Shown here one piece after another: positions 29,213-41,881 of a stretch of DNA of 64,000 nucleotides. Each line of letters starts with the position of its first letter. Positions within the stretch are counted from its first letter, which is position 1. Source of the DNA: Paulinella micropora (lineage: Eukaryota; Cercozoa; Imbricatea; Euglyphida; Paulinellidae); contig WBZZ01004180.1 of the NCBI GenBank assembly GCA_019918135.1, positions 47,501 to 111,500 on the forward strand, read 5' to 3'. The translations under genes were made by a program, and so were the position numbers. The notes under the pieces were generated by a model. That model made no database searches. It was given only the letters and a program-made list of their open reading frames with translations, and was not told the origin of the DNA.

Positions 29213-32200
29213 AAGAGAGAAGGATAAGGACAGACAGTCTGAGAAGGCAGACAGACAGGATAAGAGAGAGGAGACAAGGAAGAAGAAGAAGAAGAAGAAG
29301 GAGAAGGAGAGCAGCAAGGAAAGAAGAAAGCTGAAAGCATCTGATTTCATTAAAAAGAAGAAGATGATAAGCTTGAATGCTGAATCCCCTTCCCCTTCCT
29401 CTTCTTCCTCTTCTGAGAGTGACGAAGAAGAAGACCCAAGCTTACAAGATAAGTTTGAGCCTTCTTCTGGGTCAGACTCAGAGTCAGAAGACGAGGGAGA
29501 GGTGGGATACATTCATCATATAGCTATCATGATTATGAGAAAAGAAGGAGAGGGAGAAGAGGGAGGCAACGAAACACACAAGAACCTCTCCTCACCTACA
29601 CCCCACACACCGCTTTTGCCACGCGCATTTGTGCCACCAGGCCCAGTAGACAGAGGTGAGGGTGTGCGAGAGGGTGGTGTGCGAGGGGGAGATGAAGACA
29701 AACATACATCACCTATTCAAAACGCCTCCACATACACTCGCCCCACTATCCCACCCCTTCACGAGAATAATTTTTTGACCTCTCTTGATATGGCTGGCGA
29801 CCCTACTCCTCTTAACCAGATTATCCCTCTGGAAGAGAAATGGGCACTCAGACGTACCAGGGCAGGCTACGTAAAAATACTCGTGAAAGGGCTCCATCCC
29901 AGACACCTACGTGAGGTAGGTGGCCCACCCCTCAATCTCCACTGCAAACCAGTACGACAGGATAGTTGCCATGTTCCAAATAGTAAGCAGTGTGAGGCTA
30001 CGGTGTCGGACACTGGTGTTCGGTGCTCGTGGAGTTTGGGGGCAGCAAGAAAAGGAGCAAAAGGGGGGGCGTGTGCTGCTAGGTTAGTAGATCATGATTT
30101 CTGCGGCAAGCATGTTGACCAAGAGAGAAAGAGAGGGGAAATATTAGCAAAGTATAGGGAGAAATTGAACTTAGGTCTTCTACCTGCTCTAAGTATGGAC
30201 CCTGCTACTTTATTCATTAAAACCTCCCTGTGGAGACAGCACACAGCAACTCATTCATCATCTACCTCTGTTTCGACCTCTACTACTACTACTACACCTA
30301 CCACTACTGCACAGAACATAGGTAGGAGGGGAATAAGAGTAGGGGGAGTAGAAAGAGTAGGCGAAGGGGTAGAACAATCTGTGCCTCTCCTATCTGTGTT
30401 GTCTACACCTCATGCACAGCCCACATTTCATGTTCCACTTGTAAGAGAGCCGGGAGAAACCCCAAATAACCAACCAACCGTTCCTACAACCTCTGAACAG
30501 GGGAAAGTAGGGACGGTAGAGAACAAACAGGTGTTGGGCAGTGGGGGACTTCCCCCCATTGATGAGTTGCAACGACTCTTCAATGCTCTCACCCAAGGGT
30601 TTAAGAATAGGACAGTGAAGGATGGACAGATCGTTTCCAAGACTGGGAAGTACGATGAGTTTTATACAGAAGTGTATTACGCGATACACGACTGTATAAT
30701 AACAATTGCCACCAAACATGACAACCCATTTGCTCGGGGTAGTGTCTCTTCCTTTCCTTACATGTTAGAAGAGATAGAGGAGCTTGAAGCTGTGTTGGGA
30801 GGTAAAACTCCACCGGAGGAGGATGAATCACCAGATAGTTCTCAGACCGACACAATCACCAACACTCAAAGCACATACACCGCAACACAAGACAACCCAC
30901 ACAATGAATGTGCTATTATGCTGATGGGGAATGAAACAGACAGCGATACTAAAGCAAATAGTATTGTGTGGTAGATGATAGCGGTGCGAGCGAAACACAA
31001 TCTCCCGACAAAACCACATTCATCAAACTTGTGAAAGCCCCACAGAAGTTTAGGATCGCCAAAGGGAGCATTAAGACAGAGTACAAGGGCAAGGTTCAAA
31101 TGAACCTTTCAGGTTCTAACGGGGATGAAGTCTGTGTTTTCGATTCTCATACCAACTATAACCCACATTTAAAGTATGGGTTAGTCGCAACCTCGGCGTG
31201 GGTGCGAAAAGGGTTTGCGGTAGTACATCAGAATAATCAGGTCATCGTCCTAAAGAAACCCATTCAAATTGATGAGAAACAGATAGTAGCCAGGGGGAGA
31301 GCTCTACCTAACAACCTCACAGTCTTTGACGCCCCGGGGACTAAACCACTCGACCCCAATGAATGGTATGAACCCACCGCACAGTCCCCTCTTGACACGG
31401 GAACAACCAATCAACCTAACTCACCTCCTGAAACAAGTGAGGCTCCCGAGCCCGATGATTCATCTGACTCGGGGGTACAAGCTTGACAACTGCCCTATCA
31501 CCTTTCTCAAAGATCCAACCTACCTGCTTACCATGACATATACTGTTGTTTGTCTCCTTGTATATGTGGTTGGCAATGTGATGTGTCTCATACTTACGTA
31601 CCTTATTCTACTGAGGTAGACACAGAGAGAGGTGAGAGAGCAGAACAGAAGGATGACATGGTGTTGTGTCCTGTTGTCCGTCCCCACTATAATGAAAAAA
31701 TACACGCCACCGTATTTCACCGCATGTGTAAACACAGAGGGGTAAAGGCCATGGAGAGGATGGCTAAGTATATGGGAGTAAAAATAGTGGGAAAAGAGTG
31801 GAGAAAACGAATAATGAAGTGTGAGTGGTGTTTGCGCAATAAAATCAAAAAGACACCACACTTCAAAAAGAACCATCATCTCGTAGAACACCGACCCGGG
31901 ATCCACATCTCCATGGATACTCAGGGTTGGTGGAATACGACATCATGGGACGGTAAGCGGTATAAGTTTACTGTCAAGTGTTTAGCGTCCAACTTTGAAC
32001 TTGACTACTACTTGCGTCACAAGAACGAATTGTTTCCTTGTTTTCTCAAAGCTATTGCCTTCTTTGAGAGACACACCGGGAAAAAAGTTAAGTTCCTTAC
32101 CTGTGACCAAGAGTACGGCATGTACACAGAGTTCAAAGAGTGGGTTGACGTAAATCAACCCATCTTTCTCGAGGCTCCAACAGGGGAGAAACAGGTTGTA

Positions 32201-35200
32201 GCTAAGGTAGAGCGGTCCCATCAAACCAATGGTAGGGCTATCCTTAGTGATGCCGAGCTTCCACCTTCCATGTGGGTGGAAGCCGAGAAAGCAGCGACGT
32301 ATTTTGGTAATCTCTTGCCGATCGCTCATGGACCCTTCAAAGGGAAATCACCCTATGAAGTCATCCACGAACGAAAACCCATGCTGCATCACCTAAAACC
32401 TATCGGATGCATGGCTTTTATGAAAGTGGATGCTAGGAGGGGGAAGGGTGAGAGGGGAAAGAGAGTAGTATTTCTCGGGTATGAACGGAATACAGGATAC
32501 TATCGGGTATATGATCCAATTGCAAGGAAAATACACGGTAATGTTCGTGATGTCGTATATGATGTTTAGAAATTGGGAAGGAGGGAAGCATCCAAATCTC
32601 TAGCAGATGCGAATGCCTCTGAAGAGATGTTTTCGGTAAAGTGGCATTTGCCCCCCCCGGAATCCCAACGAACCTCTCAACACCCGGAAAGTCAAGGTAA
32701 TGCTTCGGGGGGATATCGGTAGAGGTATTCACGACTGGGGGAGATGCTTCCCCAGCCGGGGGTCTATCGTCCGAATCGCCCCCACACAAGGCGCCCCCCG
32801 ATGACCCCAATACAGGGAACGGAGACAATAAGGTAGCGGAAGTCAGAGAGGATAGACCTGACCCACCACCATTAGTGCCTCCGACCCCAAAAGTTTTGGC
32901 CCATAAGTCCAGTGGGGATCAGGGGGAGGCGAAAGTCACGAGAAAGAAACAGAAATCCAAAGAGAGACGCGATTTGTCCGGGGCATGTATGGAAATTCCG
33001 GCTAAGGCGTGGGGAGAAGGATGGGCGAAACAAACTTACGGGAATAACTGGCAAACTGCGGTTCGCAAAGGCACGGTTACCGCACCCGCTGCCCCAGTTA
33101 CCCGTAAGACCAGACGCTTCCCGGCGCATGCGGTCCTCTTTGATGACGGGGTCACCGATAAGGTGATTGATACGGAAATTCTCAAGTATGCTGTTGCTAA
33201 CATTCCGGTAAAACCACCACCCCTATCGACTAACTCAAATGACGACGAGGATCAAAGTGAAGCTGCCGCGCCCAATGCGGGCGGTCTACACTTCGATACT
33301 ACGTCAGAATTTGCATTTGTCGAGGGGGAGAGAGAAAGGGTGGCGGAGCAGAGAGCTGAACACAGCTCTAACTGGCGATCGCATGAACAAGGCGAAATCT
33401 CTGGGGAAAACATTATTATCTCGGAAAGGACTAGAAGAGCACATGTCACGGTATGCGCCCGAGAAGAGCGTGCAGAGTATTGTCTTGTCAGTGAGAAATT
33501 TCCGGAATTTCCTGTGATACAAAAACCAAAAGATCGGCGACAGAAAGAGTTTGAGCAGCCGAAAGAACTTAAAGCTTTTGTTTGGCGCAAGGAAGAGGAA
33601 GCTAGAATGTCCGGGACACCAATCATTCCGGTAAAATGGATCGACACCGTCAAACAACAGGGTACGCTAGATGAGTTTCATAAAGCCCGAATTACGTTGA
33701 GGGGGGACCTTTTGAAGGCGTACGCTTAGTATGACCCTAGAAAGACCTACTCCCCCACCGCTCAACATCGGACAATTTTACTCATGATAGCTTACGCTGC
33801 GTGTTTCGGAATCGACCTCTGGTTGATCGATTTTACCACTGCTTATCTCCATGCTAAAATCCCGTACAATATTTACGTAAGACCACCACCTGAATTCCGA
33901 TTGGAGGATTACGTTTGGCTTTTGAAGAAAGCCTTATACGGCCACCCGGAATCTGGTCGGTTGTGGTACGATATGTTGTACGGGGAAATCACGGGGGAAC
34001 TTGAGTTCAGAACTTTTACGCTTGATAGAGCTTCCTTCATCAGACATGGGAGTAGCCCCAAAACCACTCAACTCTTATCCTTCCATGTCGATGACGGGTG
34101 CCACGCGGCGTCTAAATCTGAACACCTCAAGATGGTCGCTCACTTTGAGAAAAAGGGATTCAGATGTAAAGATCTGGGTAAAGCTACTGAGTCAAGAATA
34201 TCCAAATTGTTCAAACTGAGAAAGGGATTGCGTTACATCAACGTAAATACGAACTTCTCATTTTGAACGAATTAGGGTATATGAATGAAGTACCCGCTAA
34301 GACCCCCTTCACATCTGAAAACCCGGCACCTCTCAAGAAGGACCACCGGCTATTGAAGTACGACCTAAGATGCCTAATCGGTATCCTCATCTTCTTAGCC
34401 GTACATACGAGGCCCCTCCTCATCTGCCCGTTGAGTATTGCTGCCAAATCCCAAGTCCCTAACCCCGACACTTCTTATGCTATGGCGCATCGCATGTTCT
34501 TGTGGTTGTTGACACCAAGGGCGTTGTTTTTCCGGAAGGGAGACAAGAATTTTAGGAAACTATTAGAATCTTGTTTCTCCCCCCAAAAACCCCCAAAGAC
34601 TGGAAACCTAACCATGGATCATGTGCCGCGGCCAATGCAATGCATGAATCCATAGAAAAGTCAGGAATTCCCGGGATGGAAGCTTTCAGTGTACCGATCA
34701 TTACCAATGTCGATAGGATAATCTCGGAAAATCCGTTGGTAGGGTTTGTAGACTCCGATTTTGCGGGGGATAACGTTTCGCGAAAATCTCGGTCTGGATA
34801 TGTTTATTTATTCAACGGGACACCGCTAGCTTGGTTCTCAAAACTGCAATCCATGATCGCTCAATCCACGTTAGAATCGGAAACGGTATCAGCGAACGAA
34901 GCGGTAAGGGAACTTCTCGCGTTATTACAATCTCTCAGGGATATTGGAATCAACCTCAAGGGCCCTACCCCCCTCTTCGAAGACAATGAAGGGACGGTAT
35001 TATTATCCGAGAGAGGGTTAGGGGAGGTTCGTACCAAGCACATTGAGGTAAGGTACCACCTTCTTGCAAAACTCGTGAAGGACGGCATAGTCAAGTTATT
35101 CAGAGTACCAACCGAGGAAAATATTGCGGACATATTTACCAAAATACATTTCACGGTTGAGAAATTTATGCATTTGGCTAAAAAAAATTCCGTCTTGCTA

Positions 35201-35254
35201 GACAGAGCGGGTCGTGCTCGTATTGGGATGAAACCCGATCAATTTACGTATTGA
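29213..35254 (+). pseudogene. Copia gag-linker and pol region (broken)
   Basis: Parts in order: a long basic, Ser/Thr-rich linker (29213-30970) with a Cys/His cluster; aspartic protease around 30970-31300 (DDSGAS, later LKKP); integrase at about 31700-32560 with the H-H-C-C finger (FHRMCKHRG...CEWCLRNK) and core D-D-E segments (HISMDTQG, FLTCDQEYG, KVERSHQTNGR); a disordered linker; RT at about 33780-34200 (DFTTAYLHAKIP, LSFHVDDG); RNase H at about 34730-35150 (GFVDSDFAGD, STLESETVSANEA, RTKHIEVRYH). The order protease-integrase-RT-RNase H is diagnostic of Copia. The region looks broken, with several breaks. Confidence 0.88.
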
Positions 35255-36264
35255 ATCTACCAATAAGATTTACTTTTCTGAACCCGGTATAACCTCGGTA
35301 TATAGTCATTAATTTTCCGCATACGCACCTACCAATTGTCTTAGGGAGCAGGTTGACTGGAAGCTAGGGGACAAAGGTGGATCAGCGCCAACCAGAGGAC
35401 CCTCATTTCTGAATACTTGCACCCATATTACTTTTACAGGTAGTTCGATTGGACCACGGCAAGGCGAAGGATGAGAGCGTAGTTCGAACCTTGGCGTTCT
35501 ATCGCCCATTATGCTCGCCCCAAACTCACGATATCCTCGCGCGCGTTTGCGGCCCTCACTTGCGTGATTGCTCTATATTATTACATTTATATACATACAA
35601 ACATCTAAGAGGCTAAGTTGGTGGTCTCAGCTGTTGGTCGGAGGGCGATTTATCAGACTACAATTTTGTATGTCTTGAAAGGCCTCGGCAGCCAGCGTAA
35701 CTCTGGGCCACCAGACCAGCCAATAATCGCAGATATTTGTATTTGTCTTATACATCATATTACTTTTGTCGCCCTTTGATACCCCCCTGCGGGAAGCGCT
35801 GACAATTTGTATAACCCATATCACCGAGTAGTAGAATAATTAATAGTTCAGATAGGTCTCATCTCATGGTAGATTAGCTAGCACAATCAGGTTTACATCA
35901 TATATTATCAGTATATTCGGATCACCTTGTATACCATATATAATGATGCTATATATGTAACTTGTTTATGCTATGCCTGTATTACATATTCACCTTAATA
36001 CCACTCACAACATAGGATAAGGTGTGGGTAGGCCATAATCTTCTTCTCGTCGATCAGGCCTGACTTGACTGGGGGGCGCTGCCCTGTGTGTAGTCTAACT
36101 GATATACACTTGCCACAGCAAGTTGGGTAGCCACCGTCGACATTATCTCTTGGAGAGAGTGAGGGTAAGAGTGAATTTGTTTCGAGTCTGTGTTTTTATC
36201 ATTTTTACAGGATAGTTAGTAGGACCTGCAGTTAATTTAGTAATTAACCTTACTCCAGGGCGAG
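35255..36264 (+). other. Copia long 3' untranslated region
   Basis: About 1 kb between the end of pol and the 3' LTR with no gene. It contains two blocks also found, in the same order, beside the minus-strand Copia relics: a short CGGGAAGCGCTGACAA block at 35778-35806 and a block of about 160 bp at 36011-36172. Confidence 0.65.
36011..36172 (+). repeat. Conserved Copia 3' block, copy 1
   Basis: Contains TAATCTTCTTCTCGTC, GCCCTGTGTGTAGTCTAACT and GGAGAGAGTGAGGGTAAGAG. Related sequences lie inverted at 56529-56690 and 58775-58926. Confidence 0.7.
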
Positions 36265-36460
36265 TGTTAGATCATATTAATACAATATATTAATTCGGTG
36301 GACAGTACGGGCCGGCATATGTAATGCGTGTCGTTAGAGCCATTATGTGTGCCCGGCTTAATACGTTCCCGCTCTTTGCCTTGGCGCGTTCATTAAAGTT
36401 TAACTTGCAGACGATCTACTCAACTTAGATTTGACTCCGGTTTAGTACAGTAGTCTAACA
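36265..36460 (+). repeat. Copia 3' LTR
   Basis: 196 bp from TGTTAGATCATATT to AGTCTAACA, followed by the target duplication TAGTT. Confidence 0.92.
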
Positions 36461-36765
36461 TAGTTTCGTTACTTGGAGTCATTTTTCCGTTTATTTATCA
36501 ACTGTCATAACTTGCAGTTGTTACGTTTTCGACTCACTGCTGTTAACATATCAATTTATTTCCCTTTACATGCTAGCTTTTTAGAAAATGTTATAATAAC
36601 TATTGCCTTTTTTCCCCATATCTACCTTTTTTTCCCTGGACCGCTTTTGCCGGTCACATTCATCATAGGAAATAATTATGATAGGTAAAGATGGCATCCA
36701 AACCAGGTCACGTAGTAAAGTGGCAGTCTTCCGTCCTTTTTACCTTATTTTTTTCCGACAGAGTG
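36461..36765. other. AT-rich spacer
   Basis: About 305 bp of AT-rich sequence between the plus-strand Copia and the split minus-strand LTR. I see no gene or repeat in it. Confidence 0.5.
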
Positions 36766-36910
36766 TGTTAGAATACTATTATTAATATAATAATCTATGA
36801 TAGCAACAATACTCAAACAGCAGTACTACAGCTTTAATAAAGAAAAGGCGCCAAACTCAGAAACATCATTAACGTAACTTGACTGGCCGGATCATAAATA
36901 ATGGCTCTAC
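36766..36910 (-). repeat. Minus-strand Copia LTR, left half
   Basis: Read on the minus strand, this ends TAGTATTCTAACA and carries AGAGCCATTATTTATG, TTGGCGCC and TTTATTAAAG blocks aligned with the plus-strand Copia LTR. The Gypsy element interrupts it; the other half is 56348-56411. The joined LTR would be about 205 bp. Confidence 0.7.
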
Positions 36911-37146
36911 TGTAGGCATCACCCCCGGATAGCCGGTAAAAAGTACCTTTTCCTGGTGACAGGTGCACCAGCTTGCTTTTCAGTATTATTTGTCCGGATT
37001 GGACCTGATGCCATTTTATTCCTGGTCTGTTGCCGTTTTCCTTTTTGGCTTCACTGAGCTAATACAACGAGACATCATTCTCATTCTTGAGGACTGTGTT
37101 TGGTTGTATTACCGACTTTTTACGAGCTATCGTTGGGGGCATTACA
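36911..37146 (+). repeat. Gypsy 5' LTR
   Basis: 236 bp, matching 56112-56347 with about one base change (GCTTGC/GCTTGT). Confidence 0.93.
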
Positions 37147-37934
37147 TTTGGAGTCCACATCACTAGGGTGATTTCTTTCTGCTTTGCCACACAGGCAACA
37201 GAGTGAATTTTCACTGACCTGTCTCACACGGGGACGTCAGACGAAAACAAATACTCCAACACAGCTCCCTCATAACTCTTTCACAAAACAAATAATTTGA
37301 TTGGTCTCAAGCAGGTGTCTCGTACCCTCTAGCCCAATCAGTATCTGTGTGCTCACAAGGAGACATCAGATACAAACTCTCTGTCGTTCTTGCTGTTCTC
37401 ACACAGAGACCAAGAAGAAGGAGGTGGACAGAAGAGTGAAGGAACACACACAAAACACAAACAAGCAGAGGGACAGGAGCACGAACACTCTACCCTTCTA
37501 GTTTGTGCATTTATCTGCATTATCTCACACATACGTCAGAGTATTTTTGCAAATCTCTGATCGTTTTCTAAAGGTAGGTCTGAGAACCTATCGACCGACT
37601 GTCGACTTCTCAAGGAGAGCTTTTCTAGCTTTCTCTATTACTATCTGTGTGTAGGTCCAAGTGCCTCATACTAGATACAATATAGAAAAGAAGGAGGAGA
37701 AAGTAATCTGAGTAAGGAGAACAAGAAATCGAAGAAAGTCTCAAAGAACTATTTTTCTCAAACAAAAACAAACATACAAACAGTGTTTCATAGAGGACAG
37801 GGAATCTTATCCTACCCTCTCTATTAGTTTCTCTCTTCACTAGTCAATCGACTGAAGGAGAAACAGAACACAAACGAACAAAAACCAAACATAGGAGCTG
37901 ACACTGTCCTCCTGTTGATCACTACTACGACATC
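37147..37934 (+). other. Gypsy leader
   Basis: About 790 bp between the 5' LTR and gag. It begins TTTGGAGTCCACATCAC, the place of the tRNA primer-binding site; I cannot name the tRNA. The rest is non-coding. Confidence 0.5.
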
Positions 37935-40210
37935 ATGTCGACAGAGACCGCCGAAGTGAGTGAATTCTCGGAGGCAGATCAAAGAAGAGAAGAAGAAGAA
38001 GCAGGAGGAGGAGGAAGAGGATTGAATGAAGGAGGAGGAGGAGGATTGAATGAAGGAGGAGGAGGAGATGAAGGAGTAGGAGGAGGAGTAGAAGAGGGCT
38101 GGGATGATGAAGGAAGATATGGAGGAGACGAAGATGAAGGAGGATTTGAACAAGAAGAGACGAGAGGAGGAGGAGCATATGGTAATCCCTTACCACCTGC
38201 CTACACGGGAGGAGGAGGACGAAAAATGATCGACTTGATTCATAGTGATGGAGAGGAGATCACAGTGGAGGAACAACAGTGGGTGCAAGACCACCATGAC
38301 CTCACTAAAGAAGAGTTTGATAACAAGATGGGGGTAGAGAAGGACACCTATGTGTGGATCCCTCAGGATCAAAGAAGAGAGAAAAGTCGTGCTAAAAAGG
38401 ATGTCTATATCCTATTATCAAACACAGCACAGCTCCTCGGCAAACTGGTCTCTGATCCAGAAAAGAGAAAGAAGATACAGCATATCAAGTTTGGGGACAC
38501 ACACACCCACCTTGAATTACTCGATGCTATCTTTGGGGTGTACACTCAAACCCTGATTTGGGAACGTACATACGGCCCACGATGTGAGGGTTACCTCCAG
38601 TACACACACCCAAGAGCAACGGCCAGATTCCTCGCGACTGGTCAGGAGGCAGTCGATGTAACAAAAATGAAGACCAATCTGGGTTCGAAAAACTCGAGTG
38701 GCATATTTCATTTTTTTACAATGGAAATAAAGGCCTTGGAGGAGGGGAAGGCAGAGATGGAAAAAAGCATTAAGGCAGCAGGAGAAACTCATCCTGTGAT
38801 TGATGAGTTAGAGAAGACTGACAGAGTTCTGACCAAGATCAGACTGTTGATGGGTGCGTTACTGCACAAGGAGGCATGGAAGAGATGGATTCCTACCAAG
38901 GATCACTCTGTCCTTAAATCACTTAGTAACGCACCACCGGTCGCCAACAAAGCAGGTGTTGACCAATATGTGGAGAAATATAATTTTCTCAGATCTGCTT
39001 CTGAATTGGTGGCCTTTATCACTCATGCTCAAAAGCTGGTGATATCTGAGAAGAAGAAGGCGAAAGAGAATGAGGAGTTCGAGAAGACGATGAGACTGGA
39101 AAGAATGAAAGCAAAAGTGAGTGGTGCAAAGACACACCCTCCGACATATTTGACCCCACCAGCTCCTGCCCCACCAGCCCCTGCACCCTCGGGCTCAACT
39201 ACGGTGGTGGTCACAAACACGGAGAAGAAGGACAGACAGAACATCATAAATGCCTTCAAGGGGAAGAAAGGAGGAGTGGCAAGTCTCATGCTATATGCCA
39301 AGACGAGCTCAGACAAAGACTCTGATGCTTCGCTTTTGAGCAAGCTCAAAGAGATCAATGCCTGCATGAAGGCTTTTCCTTGCGACGAAACGCAGGAATA
39401 CGAGGCCCTTGTTACTGTTTTTGACCAATCTCTAGTCTCGGAGGGATTTGATCTGACACAGTACAAGTTTTTGAGAAAGAAGGAGGAGATTAAGAGAAAC
39501 AATGTAACAGGCCTAGACGCTCAGTGTGAACTGGCGGTGGCCACACTCATTTCATATTTTCAATCTCATGGATACCAGCATCTCTGCTCTGGTACTCTCA
39601 TAGGATTTGAAATCTTTGAGACAGTGGCGATGAGTTTGAGGAGTGCTGTTGGCTTGGCGGCGACCCTTACGGAGGTAGTTTCCTCCTATGGGCTATTCTA
39701 TGGCCGCAAGTCGATCATCCTCTATTTCTTTTCGACGTTACACACAGTTAACCCGAGTAAGCTTACTCAGCTCATACAACAATGCTCGACGTTTAGCTCA
39801 GTGAAGTCCAAGAACTTCCTCGAGACACACGTGTTCGAAAATACGGTTCAAAGCGTTGCTCCGTCAGCACTGTTTCAAGAAGTGATGAGTGCATGCTCAA
39901 ACATGGACTCGCTCACGGAGGCACATACGGCACAGGCAGGCGGTGTACCTGTTGGCGCACAAGCCACGTACACAAACAGAGTTGCCAGTTGGAAGAGACA
40001 GAGAGAGCCAGACCTGAAGACCGCATGTTGGAGGTGGTTCGCGGGCTTGCAGTGTAAGGCACAGATGGAGAACAGAGACTGCTCTTTCAATCATGATAGG
40101 CAGAACCCAACAGCAAGGGCAAATTTTCTGAGCAGGACGGAAGGCAAGGAACCGGGCCTTTTCAATATGCTTCAGATTGCCGCTGTGAACGAAGGTTGGT
40201 ATGCCAATAT
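37935..40210 (+). CDS. Gypsy gag, part left of the insertion
   Basis: Starts MSTETAEVSEFSEADQRREE and runs about 758 codons to the DNA transposon. An acidic, Gly-rich N-terminus (residues 1-90) is followed by a helical capsid-like region, a Pro/Ala linker (TPPAPAPPAPAPSG, about residue 405) and a second helical region. Near the end, CWRWFAGLQCKAQMENRDC then SFNH is a C-X8-C-X8-C-X3-H finger, resembling CCCH rather than the usual CCHC knuckle. Gag would form the particle and package RNA. The rest of gag lies at 49054-49466. Confidence 0.7.
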
Positions 40211-40847
40211 AACAGAGGTGATGTTCAAAGGTACTAGTACCTTTTGCCACTTTTTGCCACAGGCAATTTCATAAATATAATAGGCAAATTCCTGCATGTT
40301 TTGTTGATAAAACAAGCAGATATATGATTTAAAAGCATTATTTATTAATAAATTCAACATTTCAAGTTAGTTTTGAAATTGCAGAGTGACAAAATCAAGC
40401 AAAAATGTGGCAAAAGTACTTGCCACTTTTTGCTAAGTTATTGGCCTATTTTTGCTTCTTTTTTGCTTGATTTTTCATTTAATATGAATGAAAATAATCA
40501 GATTTAATGATAAATTAATTTTACTTCATGATCCACCACCCTGCTGACATGAAATAAGTGGCATGCGGTGTCACTAGTACATTAAAAAGTGGATGTGTAA
40601 AAATTTCTAAGTCAATGATACGGACTAGTCTAGGCAAGCGTTCCTGGCAGAATTGTGTGCGGAACAGTTTAATTCGATCGTGCTGAATCTAAATATATAA
40701 TTTTTAAATTAAGTCTGAAGCTATCCTATTTGTATGTATAAGAAATACACACTTCAAGTTACCACCTGCCAATATATAAATTTTTCGAAGTCCGTGTAAC
40801 TCATACTTTCAAAGTGCGATTAATTCAGCCGGAAATGAAGCAATATT
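40211..40847 (+). repeat. DNA transposon left TIR
   Basis: About 637 bp, ending near GGAAATGAAGCAATATT. Inverse of 48417-49053 with scattered substitutions and short indels. It includes repeated TTGCCACTTTTTGC sites near 40244 and 40423. Confidence 0.88.
40227..40244. other. Terminal palindrome, left
   Basis: AAAGGTACTAGTACCTTT is a perfect 18-bp palindrome about 17 bp inside the TIR start. The same palindrome occurs near the right end (49020-49037). Confidence 0.85.
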
Positions 40848-40867
40848 AATGAATAATAGTAATTTAA

Positions 40868-41827
40868 TTACTCAACATCTGCAACGTTAAGGGGAGACCA
40901 GTCCCAGTCTTCACTAGAAGCATCAGATAGGTCCGACCTTATACCTTCCTTCCTCTCAAACTCTTCTTCTCCGTCAATACCATAAACACGATGAAAAGTG
41001 CGGGCAACACGTTGCCGCGCAGCTGAATGTGGTCGATTTGGTTCGCTAGGCAGTATCGGCTCATCCTCAGAGGAGCTAGAAGTATCCTCCCGTAACTCGA
41101 CTTTTTGGTCGACAGCCACTCTTCTCCTCTTTCGACCACGTCCCACACCCCCCCACTTGCTTTTTCATCCCCAACGCGCTCCCTGTTCTGATCCGCAAAT
41201 TCAGACAAAACGCGCTGAATGAGAATGTGCTTCGAACCAGAGCGCTGCCGGCCGTTTTCCGCCAACCACGACTTCAGCTCCTTGACTGTAGCTTTCTTCA
41301 ATCCTTGCTCTGTGTGATTCTCACTCAAAAGTGCGTCGATCTTGAGGTGCGGTGAGGGAAATCGGTCAGGGTTGTCAAAATCGCGCAGCTTGCGCTCCTC
41401 CTCAGAAAGCAGACGGGCGCCACGCCAAGGGGGATGCTCTGGTTGCTTGCCCTCATTGACAAAGCTCGTCCTCTCCACTGACAGTCGCTCCTCCTCCGTC
41501 AACATGGACGCGGCCTCCTGCGCGGCTGTTCTATCCTCAGGGACGGCCCACAAATCCTGTGGCAGATCGTTGATCACCCGCAGATTGACGTTCCACGACT
41601 GCCCCGCCTTGTCTTTGCAGACGAGATGTCCGGGTCGCCCCGGATAGCCACCATCGCCGTCGCGGCCGTCCCACACGATACGCGTCAGCTGAGACAGCTG
41701 AAGTACTTCCGCCAGCCATTCCTGCTCCTCCTTGGAGCAATACTTTGCAGCGAGCTTGGTAACGTCGTTCTTGATCTTGGGGCTCACCCACTTGAGGCCA
41801 GTCAACTTCTTGGGCCTGTCCAAAACT

Positions 41828-41881
<54 letters not shown>

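Larger units (their letters stand above)
14734..36460 (+). mobile_element. Ty1/Copia LTR retrotransposon, interrupted by a Polinton
   Basis: Two 196-bp LTRs (TGTTAGA ... TCTAACA) flank gag and a Copia-order pol (protease, integrase, RT, RNase H). The 5-bp target duplication TAGTT lies at 14729-14733 and 36461-36465. About 12.8 kb of the interior is a later Polinton insertion with its own target duplication, so the Copia itself is about 8.9 kb. The LTRs differ at about 5 of 196 sites, which suggests moderate age. The copy looks broken, with several breaks in pol. It has an unusually long untranslated region of about 1 kb after pol, with motifs shared with the minus-strand Copia relics near 56.5-59.4 kb. 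Confidence 0.92.

Noticed and set aside
36011-36172. A host non-coding RNA gene
   Set aside because: It occurs only in Copia 3' regions in fixed order with another block, so it is part of those elements.
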